From Teichococcus coralli (GTDB taxonomy: Bacteria > Pseudomonadota > Alphaproteobacteria > Acetobacterales > Acetobacteraceae): 64,000 bases of DNA. Every line of letters begins with the position of its first letter. Positions within the stretch are counted from its first letter, which is position 1. The translations under genes were made by a program, and so were the position numbers. Below, piece by piece: positions 15,260-23,864 of the stretch. Under the pieces are notes generated by a model, which ran no database searches, was not told where the DNA came from, and worked only from the letters and a program-made list of their open reading frames with translations. The stretch lies in assembly GCF_009829925.1 (NCBI RefSeq), contig NZ_SNVJ01000004.1, positions 238,381 to 302,380 on the forward strand, given 5' to 3'.

Positions 15260-17053
15260 TCAGTGGCTCCGGCCCGGCAGGACGCCGCTCAACACCTCGC
15301 GGGCGGTGTTGACCAGCACGCTGCCTTCCTCCGGGTCCGGGCTGAGCAGGCTGGAGGCGAAGCTCTTCATCTGCGCCAGCGTGATGTGTGGCGGCAGCGG
15401 CGGCACGTTCGGGTCCGCCTTGACCTCGACCACGACGGGGCGATCGGAGGCGAAGGCCTCGTCCCAGGCGCTGGCGAGGCGCTCGGGATCGTCCACATAG
15501 ATGCCGCGCAGGCCCACCAGTTCGGCGAAGCGATGGTAAGGCACGTCGGGCAGGCTCTGCGAGCCCAGGAACTTGGGGTCGCCGGCCATCACGCGCTGCT
15601 CCCAGGTCACCTGGTTCAGGTCGCGGTTGTTGAGCACCAGCACCACAAGCCGCGGGTCGCGCCATTTCTGCCAGTACTTCGAGACCGTGATCAACTCGGC
15701 CATGCCGTTCATCTGCATCGCGCCGTCACCGCAGATCGCCAGCACCGGCCGGTCGGGATGGGCGAACTTGGCGCCGATCGCGTAGGGCATGCCGGAGCCC
15801 ATGGTGGCCAGGCCGCCGGAAAGCGAGGCCATCATGCCGCGCCGCAACTTCACGTCGCGCGCATACCAGTTGGTGTGCGAGCCGCTGTCGCCGGCGATGA
15901 TGCAGCGCTCCGGCAGGCGCGGCGAAAGCTCCCAGAAGATGCGCTGCGGGTTCACCGGGTCGGCCGCGTGCATGGCGCGCCCTTCCAGCGTCTTCCACCA
16001 GTCCGCGATGTTCTTCTCGATTCGCTCGCGCCAGGAACGGTCGGACTTGGGTTTGAGCAGCGGCAGCAACGCTTCCAGCGTGGCGCGGCTGTCGCCCTCC
16101 AGGCTCACCTCCATGGGATAGCGCAGGCTCAGCATGGCGGGCGAGAGGTCGATCTGCACGCCGCGCGCCTGGCCCTCCTTGGGCAGGAACTCGGAATAGG
16201 GGAAGCCGCTGCCCACCATCAGCAGCGTGTCGCACTCCATCATCATGTCCCAGCTCGGCTTGGTGCCGAGCAGGCCGATGGAGCCGGTGACGAAGGAAAG
16301 GTCGTCGGGCACCGCGGCCTTGCCGAGCAGCGCCTTGGCAACACCGGCGCCGAGCCGCTCCGCCACCGCGATCACCTCGTCGGTGGCCTGCAAGGCGCCG
16401 GCACCCACCAGCATGGCGACCTTCTTGCCCGCGTTCAGGACCTCGGCCGCCTGCTGCAACTGCTGCTGCGTGGGAATGACGACAGGGCGCGAATAGCCGA
16501 TTCCCGAATGGATCGTGCCATGCTTGTGCGGCGGCTTCTCGACCGCCGGCAGTTCCTGCAGGTCGTTCGGCATGATGATGCAGGTGACCTTGCGTTCCGC
16601 CTTGGCGATGCGCATGGCGCGGTCGATCAGGTGGCGCACCTGGCCCGGAACGGAAGCCTGCTGCACGAAGGCGCCGGCGACGTCCTTGAACAGGGTCTGC
16701 AGGTCCACTTCCTGCTGGTAGTGGCCGCCAAGCGCAGCCCGCGCCTGCTGCCCGACAATGGCGAGCACCGGCATGTGGTCCAGCCGCGCGTCGTAGAGGC
16801 CGTTCAGCAGGTGGATGGCACCCGGCCCCGAGGTGGCGATGCAGACGCCCACCTCGCCTGTGAACTTGGCATGCGCGCCCGCCATGAAGGCGGCCATTTC
16901 CTCATGGCGTGCCTGCACGAAGTCGATCTTGTCCTGCGCCCGGTCCAGTGCGCCGATCAGGCCGTTGATGCCGTCGCCCGGATACCCGAAAACGCGGCGC
17001 ACGCCCCAGTCATGGAGCCGCTGCCAGAAAAAATCGCTGACGGTTTCGGCCAT
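15260..17053 (-). CDS. Thiamine pyrophosphate-requiring enzyme, pyruvate oxidase-like
   Basis: 597 residues with the three-domain order of acetolactate synthase/pyruvate oxidase enzymes. The N-terminal PYR domain has GYPGDGINGLI and the catalytic Glu in RHEEMAAF (about residue 51). A central domain follows, then a C-terminal PP domain with GDGAMQMNGMAEL and downstream NN (about 438-465) that binds TPP-Mg. The length and motifs fit PoxB-type proteins that decarboxylate pyruvate, possibly delivering electrons to the membrane. GGAGGACGAGGG precedes ATG 17053. It is the first gene of a five-gene minus-strand operon. The real substrate could be another 2-oxo acid. Confidence 0.88.
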   Translation of the reverse strand: MAETVSDFFWQRLHDWGVRRVFGYPGDGINGLIGALDRAQDKIDFVQARHEEMAAFMAGAHAKFTGEVGVCIATSGPGAIHLLNGLYDARLDHMPVLAIVGQQARAALGGHYQQEVDLQTLFKDVAGAFVQQASVPGQVRHLIDRAMRIAKAERKVTCIIMPNDLQELPAVEKPPHKHGTIHSGIGYSRPVVIPTQQQLQQAAEVLNAGKKVAMLVGAGALQATDEVIAVAERLGAGVAKALLGKAAVPDDLSFVTGSIGLLGTKPSWDMMMECDTLLMVGSGFPYSEFLPKEGQARGVQIDLSPAMLSLRYPMEVSLEGDSRATLEALLPLLKPKSDRSWRERIEKNIADWWKTLEGRAMHAADPVNPQRIFWELSPRLPERCIIAGDSGSHTNWYARDVKLRRGMMASLSGGLATMGSGMPYAIGAKFAHPDRPVLAICGDGAMQMNGMAELITVSKYWQKWRDPRLVVLVLNNRDLNQVTWEQRVMAGDPKFLGSQSLPDVPYHRFAELVGLRGIYVDDPERLASAWDEAFASDRPVVVEVKADPNVPPLPPHITLAQMKSFASSLLSPDPEEGSVLVNTAREVLSGVLPGRSH

Positions 17054-17373
17054 CCCTCGTCCTCCTGCTCAGCCGCTGGCGGCGGCCGGATTCGCTCCGC
17101 TTCTGTCGGACCGAACGCGAGGGATGCGAAGCTGTTTCGGCAGATTGCGGCTTTTTCAGGCCGGAATCGCGGAGCGGCGGCACGACTTTGGCAGCTTGCC
17201 TTTGCGAAGCCGAAGCTTGCGAGGGCGGCTTCCTCCATCCTTCTTCCGCGCGAGGGCCGGCATCATGGGCGGCTGGCGAAAGCAGCTCCAGAGCTGCGGC
17301 GACGCATCGCCACCGCCGGGAAGCAGGAACCGCGCGCGACCGTGCGCCTCGTCCGCGGGGTCCCTGCCGCCGA
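17054..17373. other. Gene-free stretch upstream of the TPP enzyme operon
   Basis: 320 bases between the start of the TPP enzyme gene and the end of the RTX protein gene, both on the minus strand. It presumably holds the promoter of the five-gene operon. I see no gene, clear operator or T-tailed hairpin. Confidence 0.5.
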
Positions 17374-18138
17374 TCAGGACAGGTGGAAGTCGCGCGCGGT
17401 GAGGTGAGTCACGCCGAGCAAATCGATCTCGCCATCAATCGGGATAAACCAGGTATCGTTCACGGCGCTGCGGAACTGAACGATGGTGTGGCCGCCGATG
17501 ATGTCGTAGCGGACCTGCAGGTCTCTGCCCTCCTCGAATGGCTGGGTGCCAAGGAAGATCGGATGGCCCGAGCCGTTGTAGAAGGTCTGGTAGCTTACAA
17601 GGTCGATCACGTCCTCGCCTTGCCGGAAGTCGAGGATCACGTCCCGGCTGCCTGCTCCGCGGCCGGTGGTGGGTGCCGGGGCCGGGCCGGTGATGCCGAT
17701 GGAGAACTGGAAGACGTCATTTCCCTGGCCGCCGAGAAGGATGTCGCTGCCTTTGCGCCCGTCCAGCACGTCGTCGCCGGCCCCGCCGTTCAGGAAATCC
17801 CTTCCATGGTCGTATTCGAGGTCGCCGCCGAGCAGAACGTCGTTGCCCCTGCCGCCGTCAAGGAAGTCGTCGCCGGTCGAGCCGAACAGAAGGTCGTTGC
17901 CGTTGCCGCCGAACAGGTAGTTGGAGCTGAAGCTCACGCTTGTGCTGCTGCCCGACAGGGTGTCGTCGCCATCGCCGCCGAAGATGACGTCCTCGGCATC
18001 GCCTCCAGCGATCGTGTCGTCTCCACCGCCGCCCTGGATGAAATTGGGCGCCGTGTTGGAAGGGCTGCCGCTCACGCCGGCTGAAATCCGGAAGGGCGAA
18101 ATCTCATCCCTTCCCTGCGTGCCGAAAACGACGGGCAT
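17374..18138 (-). CDS. RTX (hemolysin-type calcium-binding repeat) protein
   Basis: Predicted secreted calcium-binding protein of 254 residues. After a short N-terminus it holds a run of glycine/aspartate nonapeptides (GGxGxDxLx; for example GGGGDDTIAGG and GGRGNDVLLGG) from about residue 37 to 150, forming a parallel beta-roll when Ca is bound. The C-terminal region (DVFQFSIG, then DVILDFRQGEDVIDL) is the peptidase-M10/serralysin-type cap that usually precedes a type I secretion signal. No enzymatic domain is present and no ABC exporter is adjacent. ATG 18138 is chosen because GGGAGG lies upstream with normal spacing. Confidence 0.88.
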   Translation of the reverse strand: MPVVFGTQGRDEISPFRISAGVSGSPSNTAPNFIQGGGGDDTIAGGDAEDVIFGGDGDDTLSGSSTSVSFSSNYLFGGNGNDLLFGSTGDDFLDGGRGNDVLLGGDLEYDHGRDFLNGGAGDDVLDGRKGSDILLGGQGNDVFQFSIGITGPAPAPTTGRGAGSRDVILDFRQGEDVIDLVSYQTFYNGSGHPIFLGTQPFEEGRDLQVRYDIIGGHTIVQFRSAVNDTWFIPIDGEIDLLGVTHLTARDFHLS

Positions 18139-18558
18139 CCTGCCGCCTCCCTTGGGGTCTCTGACGAGGCGCGAACTCAAGCTTCGCGACTTCAGCTCGC
18201 TATTTCGGCTTCTGACTCGCCCCACCACAAGCGCCACGACGCATTACTCCCCCGGAGCGATGTCGCCGGATGTGCGGATGAGCCGGCATCGCGCCTACCG
18301 GGCGGAAAGGCGGCGCTGTTCGACCTCTGGGGGGCGGAGACCTCTGGGGGGCGGAGAAAGGAATGAAGCGCCGGTGCCTGCGAGCGGGACCGCCGCACCC
18401 GCCACCGCCTCCTCCTGGCCGCGCGAGCCATGCCGGCCGTTCCGGCAAGAGGCGGCCGTCCGGTTGCCTCCCCGCCGGCGGAATGAGCGGTCCGCTCTGG
18501 CGTGCCGGAGCGGTATGCGGTCTTCTGGCGGGCCGGGAACGATGAAGGAGGCGACACC
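18139..18558. other. Gene-free divergent region with a 17-base tandem duplication
   Basis: 420 bases between the RTX gene and the nitronate monooxygenase gene, which point away from each other, so both promoters should be here. ACCTCTGGGGGGCGGAG occurs twice head to tail (18323-18339 and 18340-18356) without a mismatch. No protein-like reading frame or recognisable operator was found. Confidence 0.5.
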
Positions 18559-19479
18559 ATGCCAATGCCCGCCCTGTTGCAGGGCCGACTTGCCCTGCCC
18601 GCCGTCGCGGCGCCGATGTTCCTGGTCTCCGGCCCCGACCTGGTGGTCGAGACCTGCCGCGCCGGGGTGGTGGGCACCTTCCCAAGCCTGAACCAGCGGG
18701 AGAGCGCGGGTTATGCGGGCTGGCTGGAGGAGATTGCCGCGCGGCTGGCGGAGCGCCCCGGCGCCGCGCCCTTCGGCGTCAACCTGATCGTTCACCGCAG
18801 CAACAGGCGGCTGGAGCCGGATCTCGCCGCCACCGTGGCGCAGCGCGTGCCGCTGGTGATCACCTCGCTGGGCGCCGTGAAGGAGGTGGTGCAGGCCGTG
18901 CACGGCTATGGCGGGCTGGTCTTTCACGACGTCATCAACATGCGCCACGCGGCCAAGGCCATCGAGGCCGGGGTGGACGGGCTGATCGCGGTCTGCAACG
19001 GCGCGGGCGGCCATGCCGGCACGCTGAACCCCTTTGCCTTCCTGACCGAGTTGCGGGAGGCCTTCGATGGCGCATTGCTGCTGGGAGGCTCGATCAACAC
19101 CGGGCGGCAGGTGGCGGCGGCACGGCTGATGGGAGCGGACCTCGCCTATATCGGCACGCGCTTCGTCGCCACCCGCGAGAGCATGGCGCCTCCCGAATAC
19201 CGCCGCATGATCCTGGAGGCCCGCGCGAGGGACGTGGTCTATACCTCCGCGATCAGCGGGGTGAAGGGAAACTTCCTGCGCGCCAGCATCGCCGCCGCCG
19301 GGCTCGACCCGGATGCGCTGGACGAGGCCGCGGCAATGAACGTCTCGGATCACGAGAGCCGCCCCTGGAAGAACATCTGGTCGGCCGGGCACGGGGTGGG
19401 CGGCATCAGCGACGTTCCGACCGCCGCCGAGCTTTGCGCCCGCCTGGCCACCGAATACCGCACCGCCACTCCTGCCTGA
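18559..19479 (+). CDS. Nitronate monooxygenase (2-nitropropane dioxygenase family)
   Basis: FMN-dependent TIM-barrel enzyme of 306 residues that oxidises alkyl nitronates or propionate-3-nitronate to carbonyl compounds. It begins with LALPAVAAPMFLVSGPDLV, matching the family's P-x-x-x-[AG]-P-M opening. Later landmarks are FGVNLIV, the flavin phosphate region CNGAGGHAG and GGSINTGRQV, followed by GADLAYIGTRF. AAGGAGG at 18545-18551 sets the start. The stop is 25 bases from the convergent MarR-type gene. These enzymes protect against nitro toxins; some relatives instead are enoyl reductases. Confidence 0.88.
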   Translation: MPMPALLQGRLALPAVAAPMFLVSGPDLVVETCRAGVVGTFPSLNQRESAGYAGWLEEIAARLAERPGAAPFGVNLIVHRSNRRLEPDLAATVAQRVPLVITSLGAVKEVVQAVHGYGGLVFHDVINMRHAAKAIEAGVDGLIAVCNGAGGHAGTLNPFAFLTELREAFDGALLLGGSINTGRQVAAARLMGADLAYIGTRFVATRESMAPPEYRRMILEARARDVVYTSAISGVKGNFLRASIAAAGLDPDALDEAAAMNVSDHESRPWKNIWSAGHGVGGISDVPTAAELCARLATEYRTATPA

Positions 19480-19503
19480 GCGCCGGGCGGAAACGCGCCT
19501 GCC

Positions 19504-19944
19504 TCAGCGCTGGCTTTGCAGCAGCCGCTCGCGCAGACGGATGACACTTTCGCGGAGAGCCTTGGCCTCCTCCGTGTTGCCGCCGAAAGCCTGCTCCAGC
19601 CAGCCGGGGGTGTGGTGGGCCTTCTCCCGCAGGGCGCGCCCTGCCTCCGTGAGGCGGACGCGCACCTGCCGCTCGTCGGTGGCGTCGCGCACCCGACGGA
19701 CATAGCCCGCGGTCTCCAGGCGCTTCAGCAACGGGGTGAGAGTGCTGCTCTCCAGGAACAGCCGCTCGCCAATGCTGCCCACCGTCTGGTCATCCTGCAT
19801 CCAGAGCACGACCATGACGAGGTACTGTGAGTAGGTGAGCCCCAGTGCCTCCAGTTGCGGCTTGTTGGCGCGCTGGATGGCATGCGCCGTCGAGTGGATG
19901 GCGAAGCAGAGAAACTCGTCGAGGTCGAGGCGCGCGTCGCGCAT
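19504..19944 (-). CDS. MarR-family regulator, OhrR-like
   Basis: Winged-helix regulator of 146 residues. The N-terminal [11 protein letters not shown] places a Cys (near residue 12) where OhrR proteins carry their peroxide-sensing cysteine. This is followed by [14 protein letters not shown], the recognition region [12 protein letters not shown], and the wing [10 protein letters not shown]. All are characteristic of the OhrR branch. An ohr peroxidase gene is not visible nearby. The partner is the divergent small secreted protein at 20123, or the convergent nitronate monooxygenase. Sensing of organic peroxide by one-Cys chemistry is a family-based inference. Confidence 0.88.
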   Translation of the reverse strand: MRDARLDLDEFLCFAIHSTAHAIQRANKPQLEALGLTYSQYLVMVVLWMQDDQTVGSIGERLFLESSTLTPLLKRLETAGYVRRVRDATDERQVRVRLTEAGRALREKAHHTPGWLEQAFGGNTEEAKALRESVIRLRERLLQSQR

Positions 19945-20039
19945 AAGGACTCCTGTGGGCGGGGTGGGGGCGTCCGCATTGTATCGTGGGCGATCGGGAC
20001 GTGCTCGTTCAATTCGCATGGCGGGTATGTTGAAGATAT

Positions 20040-20053
20040 GATCGCGCACGATC
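20040..20053. promoter_or_regulatory. Candidate operator between OhrR-like gene and secreted protein gene
   Basis: GATCG-CGCA-CGATC, a perfect five-base inverted repeat with four-base spacer, in the 178-base divergent gap. Its position suits a MarR-type repressor controlling both genes; binding is inference. Confidence 0.35.
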
Positions 20054-20122
20054 TAATCGCGGGCTATATGGGGATCAGCACCGGCGCCGACGCGGCGCCG
20101 AACCCTTTGAAAGGACCTCCCC

Positions 20123-20437
20123 ATGATCCGCTCCCGCACCCTTCTGGCCACCGCCGCCCTGCTGGGCCTTTCCGGCGCCAGCGCCCTGGCGGCCCCGCTG
20201 ACGGTCACCGGTCAGGGCGAGAACTTCGCCGTCGCCTATGCCGACGACTACACCGGCAACATCCTGGGTGGCGGCACCGTCCGGACCGAGGGCAACAGCC
20301 GCAACCTGCGGATCATCCATGACGATGCGCGGTTCGCGCAGCGCCCGGCCGGCCTTCCCGTCTTCCAGGGCGGTTCCGAGGGCGACGTGGCCTATCTGCC
20401 CGCCCCGGCCACGGCCGGCCTGAGGGCCGCCCGCTGA
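20123..20437 (+). CDS. Small secreted protein of unknown function
   Basis: 104 residues with a clear signal peptide: MIRSR, then a Leu/Ala-rich core and a likely cleavage after SALA-AP (about residue 24). The mature part is a compact, probably beta-rich stretch (LTVTGQGENFAV) with no cysteine and no recognised domain. AAAGGA is placed well before ATG 20123. It is transcribed away from the OhrR-like regulator, so it may be a peroxide-responsive periplasmic protein. No family could be assigned. Confidence 0.7.
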   Translation: MIRSRTLLATAALLGLSGASALAAPLTVTGQGENFAVAYADDYTGNILGGGTVRTEGNSRNLRIIHDDARFAQRPAGLPVFQGGSEGDVAYLPAPATAGLRAAR

Positions 20438-20542
20438 GCGGCAGCCGTCCCGCGGGCGGAAGGACCGGCCCGTGCCGCGCCATCCGCCCGAGGTTGGAGA
20501 AGCCGGCCGCCGCAAGGCGCGCCGGTTGCTGGCGCGGCGGCC

Positions 20543-21469
20543 TTATCCCCGGCCGTCGCCCATGCTGCCCGGCGCATCGCGGCGCCCTGCCGCCAGGCGG
20601 CGAAGCGAGGCCAGAAGGAGTTGCGCCGGCCGGGAAAGCCGCCTTTGCCGCGGCACCAGCGCCAGGGCATTCACCGGCACCCCCGGCCGGAGCGGCAGGC
20701 AGGCCACGCCGTGGCCGCGCGGCTCGCTGAGCAGGAAAGGGTCGATCACCGCGACGCCCGCGCCGGCACGCACCATGGCACAGGCGACCGAGGACTGGTT
20801 CACCTCGATGGCGATGCGGCGCTTCACGCCCGCCGCCTGGAAGCAGCCCTCGATCAGCTCGCCCAGCGGATGCACCCGGCTGAAGGAGATCAGGGGATGG
20901 GGGGCGAGGTCGGCCGGGGTGACGTGCGGCCGCCCGGCCAGCGGATGGTCCGGCGCCACCACCGCCACCAGGGTTCCGCCATAGAGCGGCAGCAGCCGCG
21001 CATCGGCATGGCCAATCGGCGCCAGGACCAGCCCGAAGTCCACGCGCTCCTGCGTCACCATCTCCGTCACGCCGAGGATGTCCAGGCTGTCGATGGCGAC
21101 CTGGATGCCAGGACGGCTGTGCAGCAGCCGCGCCACGGCGCGGGGCAGCAGGCCTTCCGTCAGCGCCGGCGTCACCGCGACACGCACGGAGCCGACGCTG
21201 ATGTCGCGCATCTCCTCGATCAGGCGGTTGATGCGCTCGACGCCTTCGAAGACGCGTTCCAGGTCGGTCAGCAGCGCGCCGGTCTCGGCGGTGGGCTGCA
21301 GGCGGCCCTGCTGCCGGCGGAACAGCGGGAAGCCCGCCTGCGCGCTGCATTCGCGCAGCATCATGCTGACGGCGGGCTGCGAGATGCCGAGCGCCATGGC
21401 GGCCATGGTGACCGAGCCGTGACGACTGACCGCCCGAACCACCTCAAGCTGCCGGAAGCTGAATGCCAT
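20543..21469 (-). CDS. LysR-family transcriptional regulator
   Basis: 308 residues. The N-terminal helix-turn-helix (about 3-62) reads FRQLEVVRAVSRHGSVTMAAMALGISQPAVS, differing from the norm only in detail; the remainder (about 90-295) is the periplasmic-binding-like effector domain. It is divergent from the enolase-superfamily/ABC importer operon starting at 21607 and is the natural regulator of it, responding to the imported acid or a breakdown product. An inverted repeat covers its own start codon. Confidence 0.92.
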   Translation of the reverse strand: MAFSFRQLEVVRAVSRHGSVTMAAMALGISQPAVSMMLRECSAQAGFPLFRRQQGRLQPTAETGALLTDLERVFEGVERINRLIEEMRDISVGSVRVAVTPALTEGLLPRAVARLLHSRPGIQVAIDSLDILGVTEMVTQERVDFGLVLAPIGHADARLLPLYGGTLVAVVAPDHPLAGRPHVTPADLAPHPLISFSRVHPLGELIEGCFQAAGVKRRIAIEVNQSSVACAMVRAGAGVAVIDPFLLSEPRGHGVACLPLRPGVPVNALALVPRQRRLSRPAQLLLASLRRLAAGRRDAPGSMGDGRG

Positions 21470-21483
21470 AAGGTGATCTTATG
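21467..21483. promoter_or_regulatory. Inverted repeat over the LysR start codon
   Basis: CATAAG-GTGAT-CTTATG, six-base perfect arms, spans the LysR initiation codon and lies about 125 bases from the divergent enolase-type gene. LysR regulators often bind such interrupted dyads between themselves and their target operon, and this one would suit autorepression. Confidence 0.4.
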
Positions 21484-21606
21484 ATGTCTTAAGCGGCACG
21501 CAATTGAAGTTATCTTTCCCGGAGCCTAGCCTTCCCTTGGAAGCGCGGTGCCGCATGTCCCCGTAGGCCGGAACCAACCGGAAGGGCGCCGCCGGGAGGA
21601 CTGTGC

Positions 21607-22722
21607 TTGCAGATCACCGCCATCGAAACCGTGGTCGTGTCGTTGCCCTTCACCATGGGCGGGCCGTATTCCAGCTTCGCCGGGCAGGTCTGGGACCACC
21701 TCGACATCCTGCTCGTGCGCGTCGAGACGGAGGATGGGCTGGTCGGCTGGGGCGAGGCCTTCGGCCATGTCGCCATCCCCGCGACCCGCGCCGCCATCGA
21801 CAGCGTGCTGGCGCCGCTGCTGCTCGGGCGTGACGCGACCGACATCGAGGGCCTGTGGCGCAGGATCCCGCACGCGGTGCACCTGCTCGGGCGCAACGGC
21901 CCCTTCGTCTATGGCTTCTCCGGCATCGAGATCGCGTTGTGGGACCTCGCGGGCAAGCGTGCCGGGCAGCCGCTGCACCGCCTGCTCGGCGGGCGCGACC
22001 CCGGCCCGATGCCGGCCTATGCCAGCCTGCTGAACTACGGCGACCCCGAGCTGGTGGCCCGCAACTGCGCCGAGGCGGCGGCGCGCGGCTACCGCTCCCT
22101 CAAGCTGCACGAGACCACCGTCGAGGCGGTGCGGGCCGCCGCCCGCGCCGCGCCCGGCGCCGAGATCATGCTGGACGTGAACTGCGCCTGGTCGCCGGTC
22201 GAGGCGCGGGCCATGGCGCGCGCGCTGGCGGGCGAGGGGCTGCGCTGGCTGGAGGAGCCGGTCTGGCCGCCGGAGGACACCACCGGCCTGGCCAGCCTGC
22301 GCGAGATCGGCATTCCGCTCTCGGCGGGGGAGAACGTGGCCGGGCTGCACGGCTTCCGGCGGCTGATCGAGGCCGGCGCCATCGACATCGCGCAGCCCAG
22401 CGTCACCAAGATCGGCGGGGTGGCCGAGATGGTGCGCACCATCCATCTCTGCCAGGCGGCGGGGATCGAGGTGGCGCCGCACAGCCCCTATTTCGGCCCC
22501 GGCCTGATCGCCACCATGCAGATCGCCGCCGCGCTGGTCGAGAAGCCGCTGATCGAGATCCTCTGGCTCGACATGGAGGCCAACCCCTTCGACCCCTGGG
22601 TCCGCGCCGAGGGCGGCATGGTGCGCCTGCCGCCGGGGCCGGGCCTGGGCTGCGACCCCGATCCCGAGGTGCTCGCCCGCTACGGCCGCGGCGCGCCGAA
22701 CCGGCAGGAGCTGAAGGCATGA
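21607..22722 (+). CDS. Enolase superfamily enzyme (mandelate racemase type), TTG start
   Basis: Mg-dependent dehydratase/racemase candidate of 371 residues. Barrel landmarks are K-L-H (general-base strand), MLDVN, WLEEP, SAGEN (three acidic metal ligands) and a late His in PHSPYFGPG. The start is read as TTG 21607 because GGGAGGA lies six bases before it and no upstream in-frame ATG exists. It is the first gene of the operon that continues into a second enolase-type gene (ATGA overlap) and a Liv-type importer, under a divergent LysR. A hydroxy acid or sugar acid is the likely substrate; identity is open. Confidence 0.88.
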   Translation: MQITAIETVVVSLPFTMGGPYSSFAGQVWDHLDILLVRVETEDGLVGWGEAFGHVAIPATRAAIDSVLAPLLLGRDATDIEGLWRRIPHAVHLLGRNGPFVYGFSGIEIALWDLAGKRAGQPLHRLLGGRDPGPMPAYASLLNYGDPELVARNCAEAAARGYRSLKLHETTVEAVRAAARAAPGAEIMLDVNCAWSPVEARAMARALAGEGLRWLEEPVWPPEDTTGLASLREIGIPLSAGENVAGLHGFRRLIEAGAIDIAQPSVTKIGGVAEMVRTIHLCQAAGIEVAPHSPYFGPGLIATMQIAAALVEKPLIEILWLDMEANPFDPWVRAEGGMVRLPPGPGLGCDPDPEVLARYGRGAPNRQELKA

Positions 22723-23798
22723 AGGTCGAAAGCCTTTCCACCCGCGTCGTCCACCTGCCGCTCGACCCGCCGATCGGCAGCGCGCTGGGCCAGATCGGCG
22801 GCTTCGGCTGCGTGCTGGTCACGCTGCGCACCTCGGACGGCATCACCGGCGAGAACATCGTCTTCACCCTGAACAACCGCCGCACCGCGGTGCTGCGGCA
22901 GATGGTGGAGGAGCTGGGTGAGCTCGCCATCGGCCAGGATGCCGGCCAGATCGGCCGCTTCTGGGCGCGCGCCTGGAAGGACAACAACTTCCTCGGCCAC
23001 AAGGGGGTGCCCGTGATGGGCATCTCCGCCATCGACGGCGCGCTGTGGGACGCGCTGGGCAAGGCCGCGAACATGCCGCTCTGGCGCATGCTCGGCGGCG
23101 CGCAGGACCGGGTGCCCGCCTATCACAGCGGCGGGCTCTGGCTTTCGCGCTCCACCGCCGAGCTGGTGGCCGAGGCGGAATCCTTCGCCGCGCAGGGCTT
23201 CACCGCGATGAAGATGCGCCTCGGCCTCGGCGCGGCGGAGGACCTGGCGCGCGTCGCCGCCGTGCGCCGCGCCATTGGCCCGAAGATCCGCCTGATGGCC
23301 GACGCCAACCAGGGCCTGACGGAGAACGAGGCCATCCGCCTCGGGCGCGGCCTGGAGGAATATGACCTCACCTGGTTCGAGGAGCCGCTGCCGGCCTGGG
23401 ACATCGAGGGGTTGGCGCGCGTGGCCGCGGCGCTCGACACGCCGATTGCCAGCGGCGAGACGGAATACACCCGCTACGGCTTCCGCCAGATGATCGGCCT
23501 GCGCGCCGCCGACATCCTGATGCCCGACCTGCAGCGCGTCGGCGGCGTCAGCGAGTTCATGCGCGTCGGCCACCTGGCCGAGAGCCACGACATTCCCGTC
23601 TCCAGCCACCTCTTCCCGGAGACCAGCCTCTCGCTGCTCGGCGCGCTGAGCAACGCCACCTTCCTCGAATACATGCCCTGGTTCTCGCGCCTCTACCGCG
23701 AGCGGCTGGAATTCGCGGAGGGCTGCGCCCTGCCGCCCGAGCGGCCGGGCTGGGGCTTCACCTTCGACGTGGACGCCATCGCCCATCTCGACCGCTGA
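22719..23798 (+). CDS. Enolase superfamily enzyme (mandelate racemase type)
   Basis: 359 residues, second of two adjacent superfamily members. The active-site series is K-M-R, MADAN, WFEEP, SGETEY and a His in SSHLFPE, in the right order. It starts at ATG 22719, overlapping the previous stop (ATGA), which implies coupled translation. It differs substantially from its neighbour (for example KMR versus KLH), so the pair probably acts on different stereoisomers or sequential substrates rather than being a recent duplicate. The ABC importer follows downstream. Confidence 0.9.
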   Translation: MKVESLSTRVVHLPLDPPIGSALGQIGGFGCVLVTLRTSDGITGENIVFTLNNRRTAVLRQMVEELGELAIGQDAGQIGRFWARAWKDNNFLGHKGVPVMGISAIDGALWDALGKAANMPLWRMLGGAQDRVPAYHSGGLWLSRSTAELVAEAESFAAQGFTAMKMRLGLGAAEDLARVAAVRRAIGPKIRLMADANQGLTENEAIRLGRGLEEYDLTWFEEPLPAWDIEGLARVAAALDTPIASGETEYTRYGFRQMIGLRAADILMPDLQRVGGVSEFMRVGHLAESHDIPVSSHLFPETSLSLLGALSNATFLEYMPWFSRLYRERLEFAEGCALPPERPGWGFTFDVDAIAHLDR

Positions 23799-23864
23799 GG
23801 CGGCGCGCGCCCGCGGCAAGACGGGCCAGCCACCGGACATGACGCCATAACGGAGGAACCATCC

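Noticed and set aside
15263..17407. Long plus-strand open frame opposite the TPP enzyme
   Set aside because: Antisense to an intact pyruvate-oxidase-like protein; no motifs.
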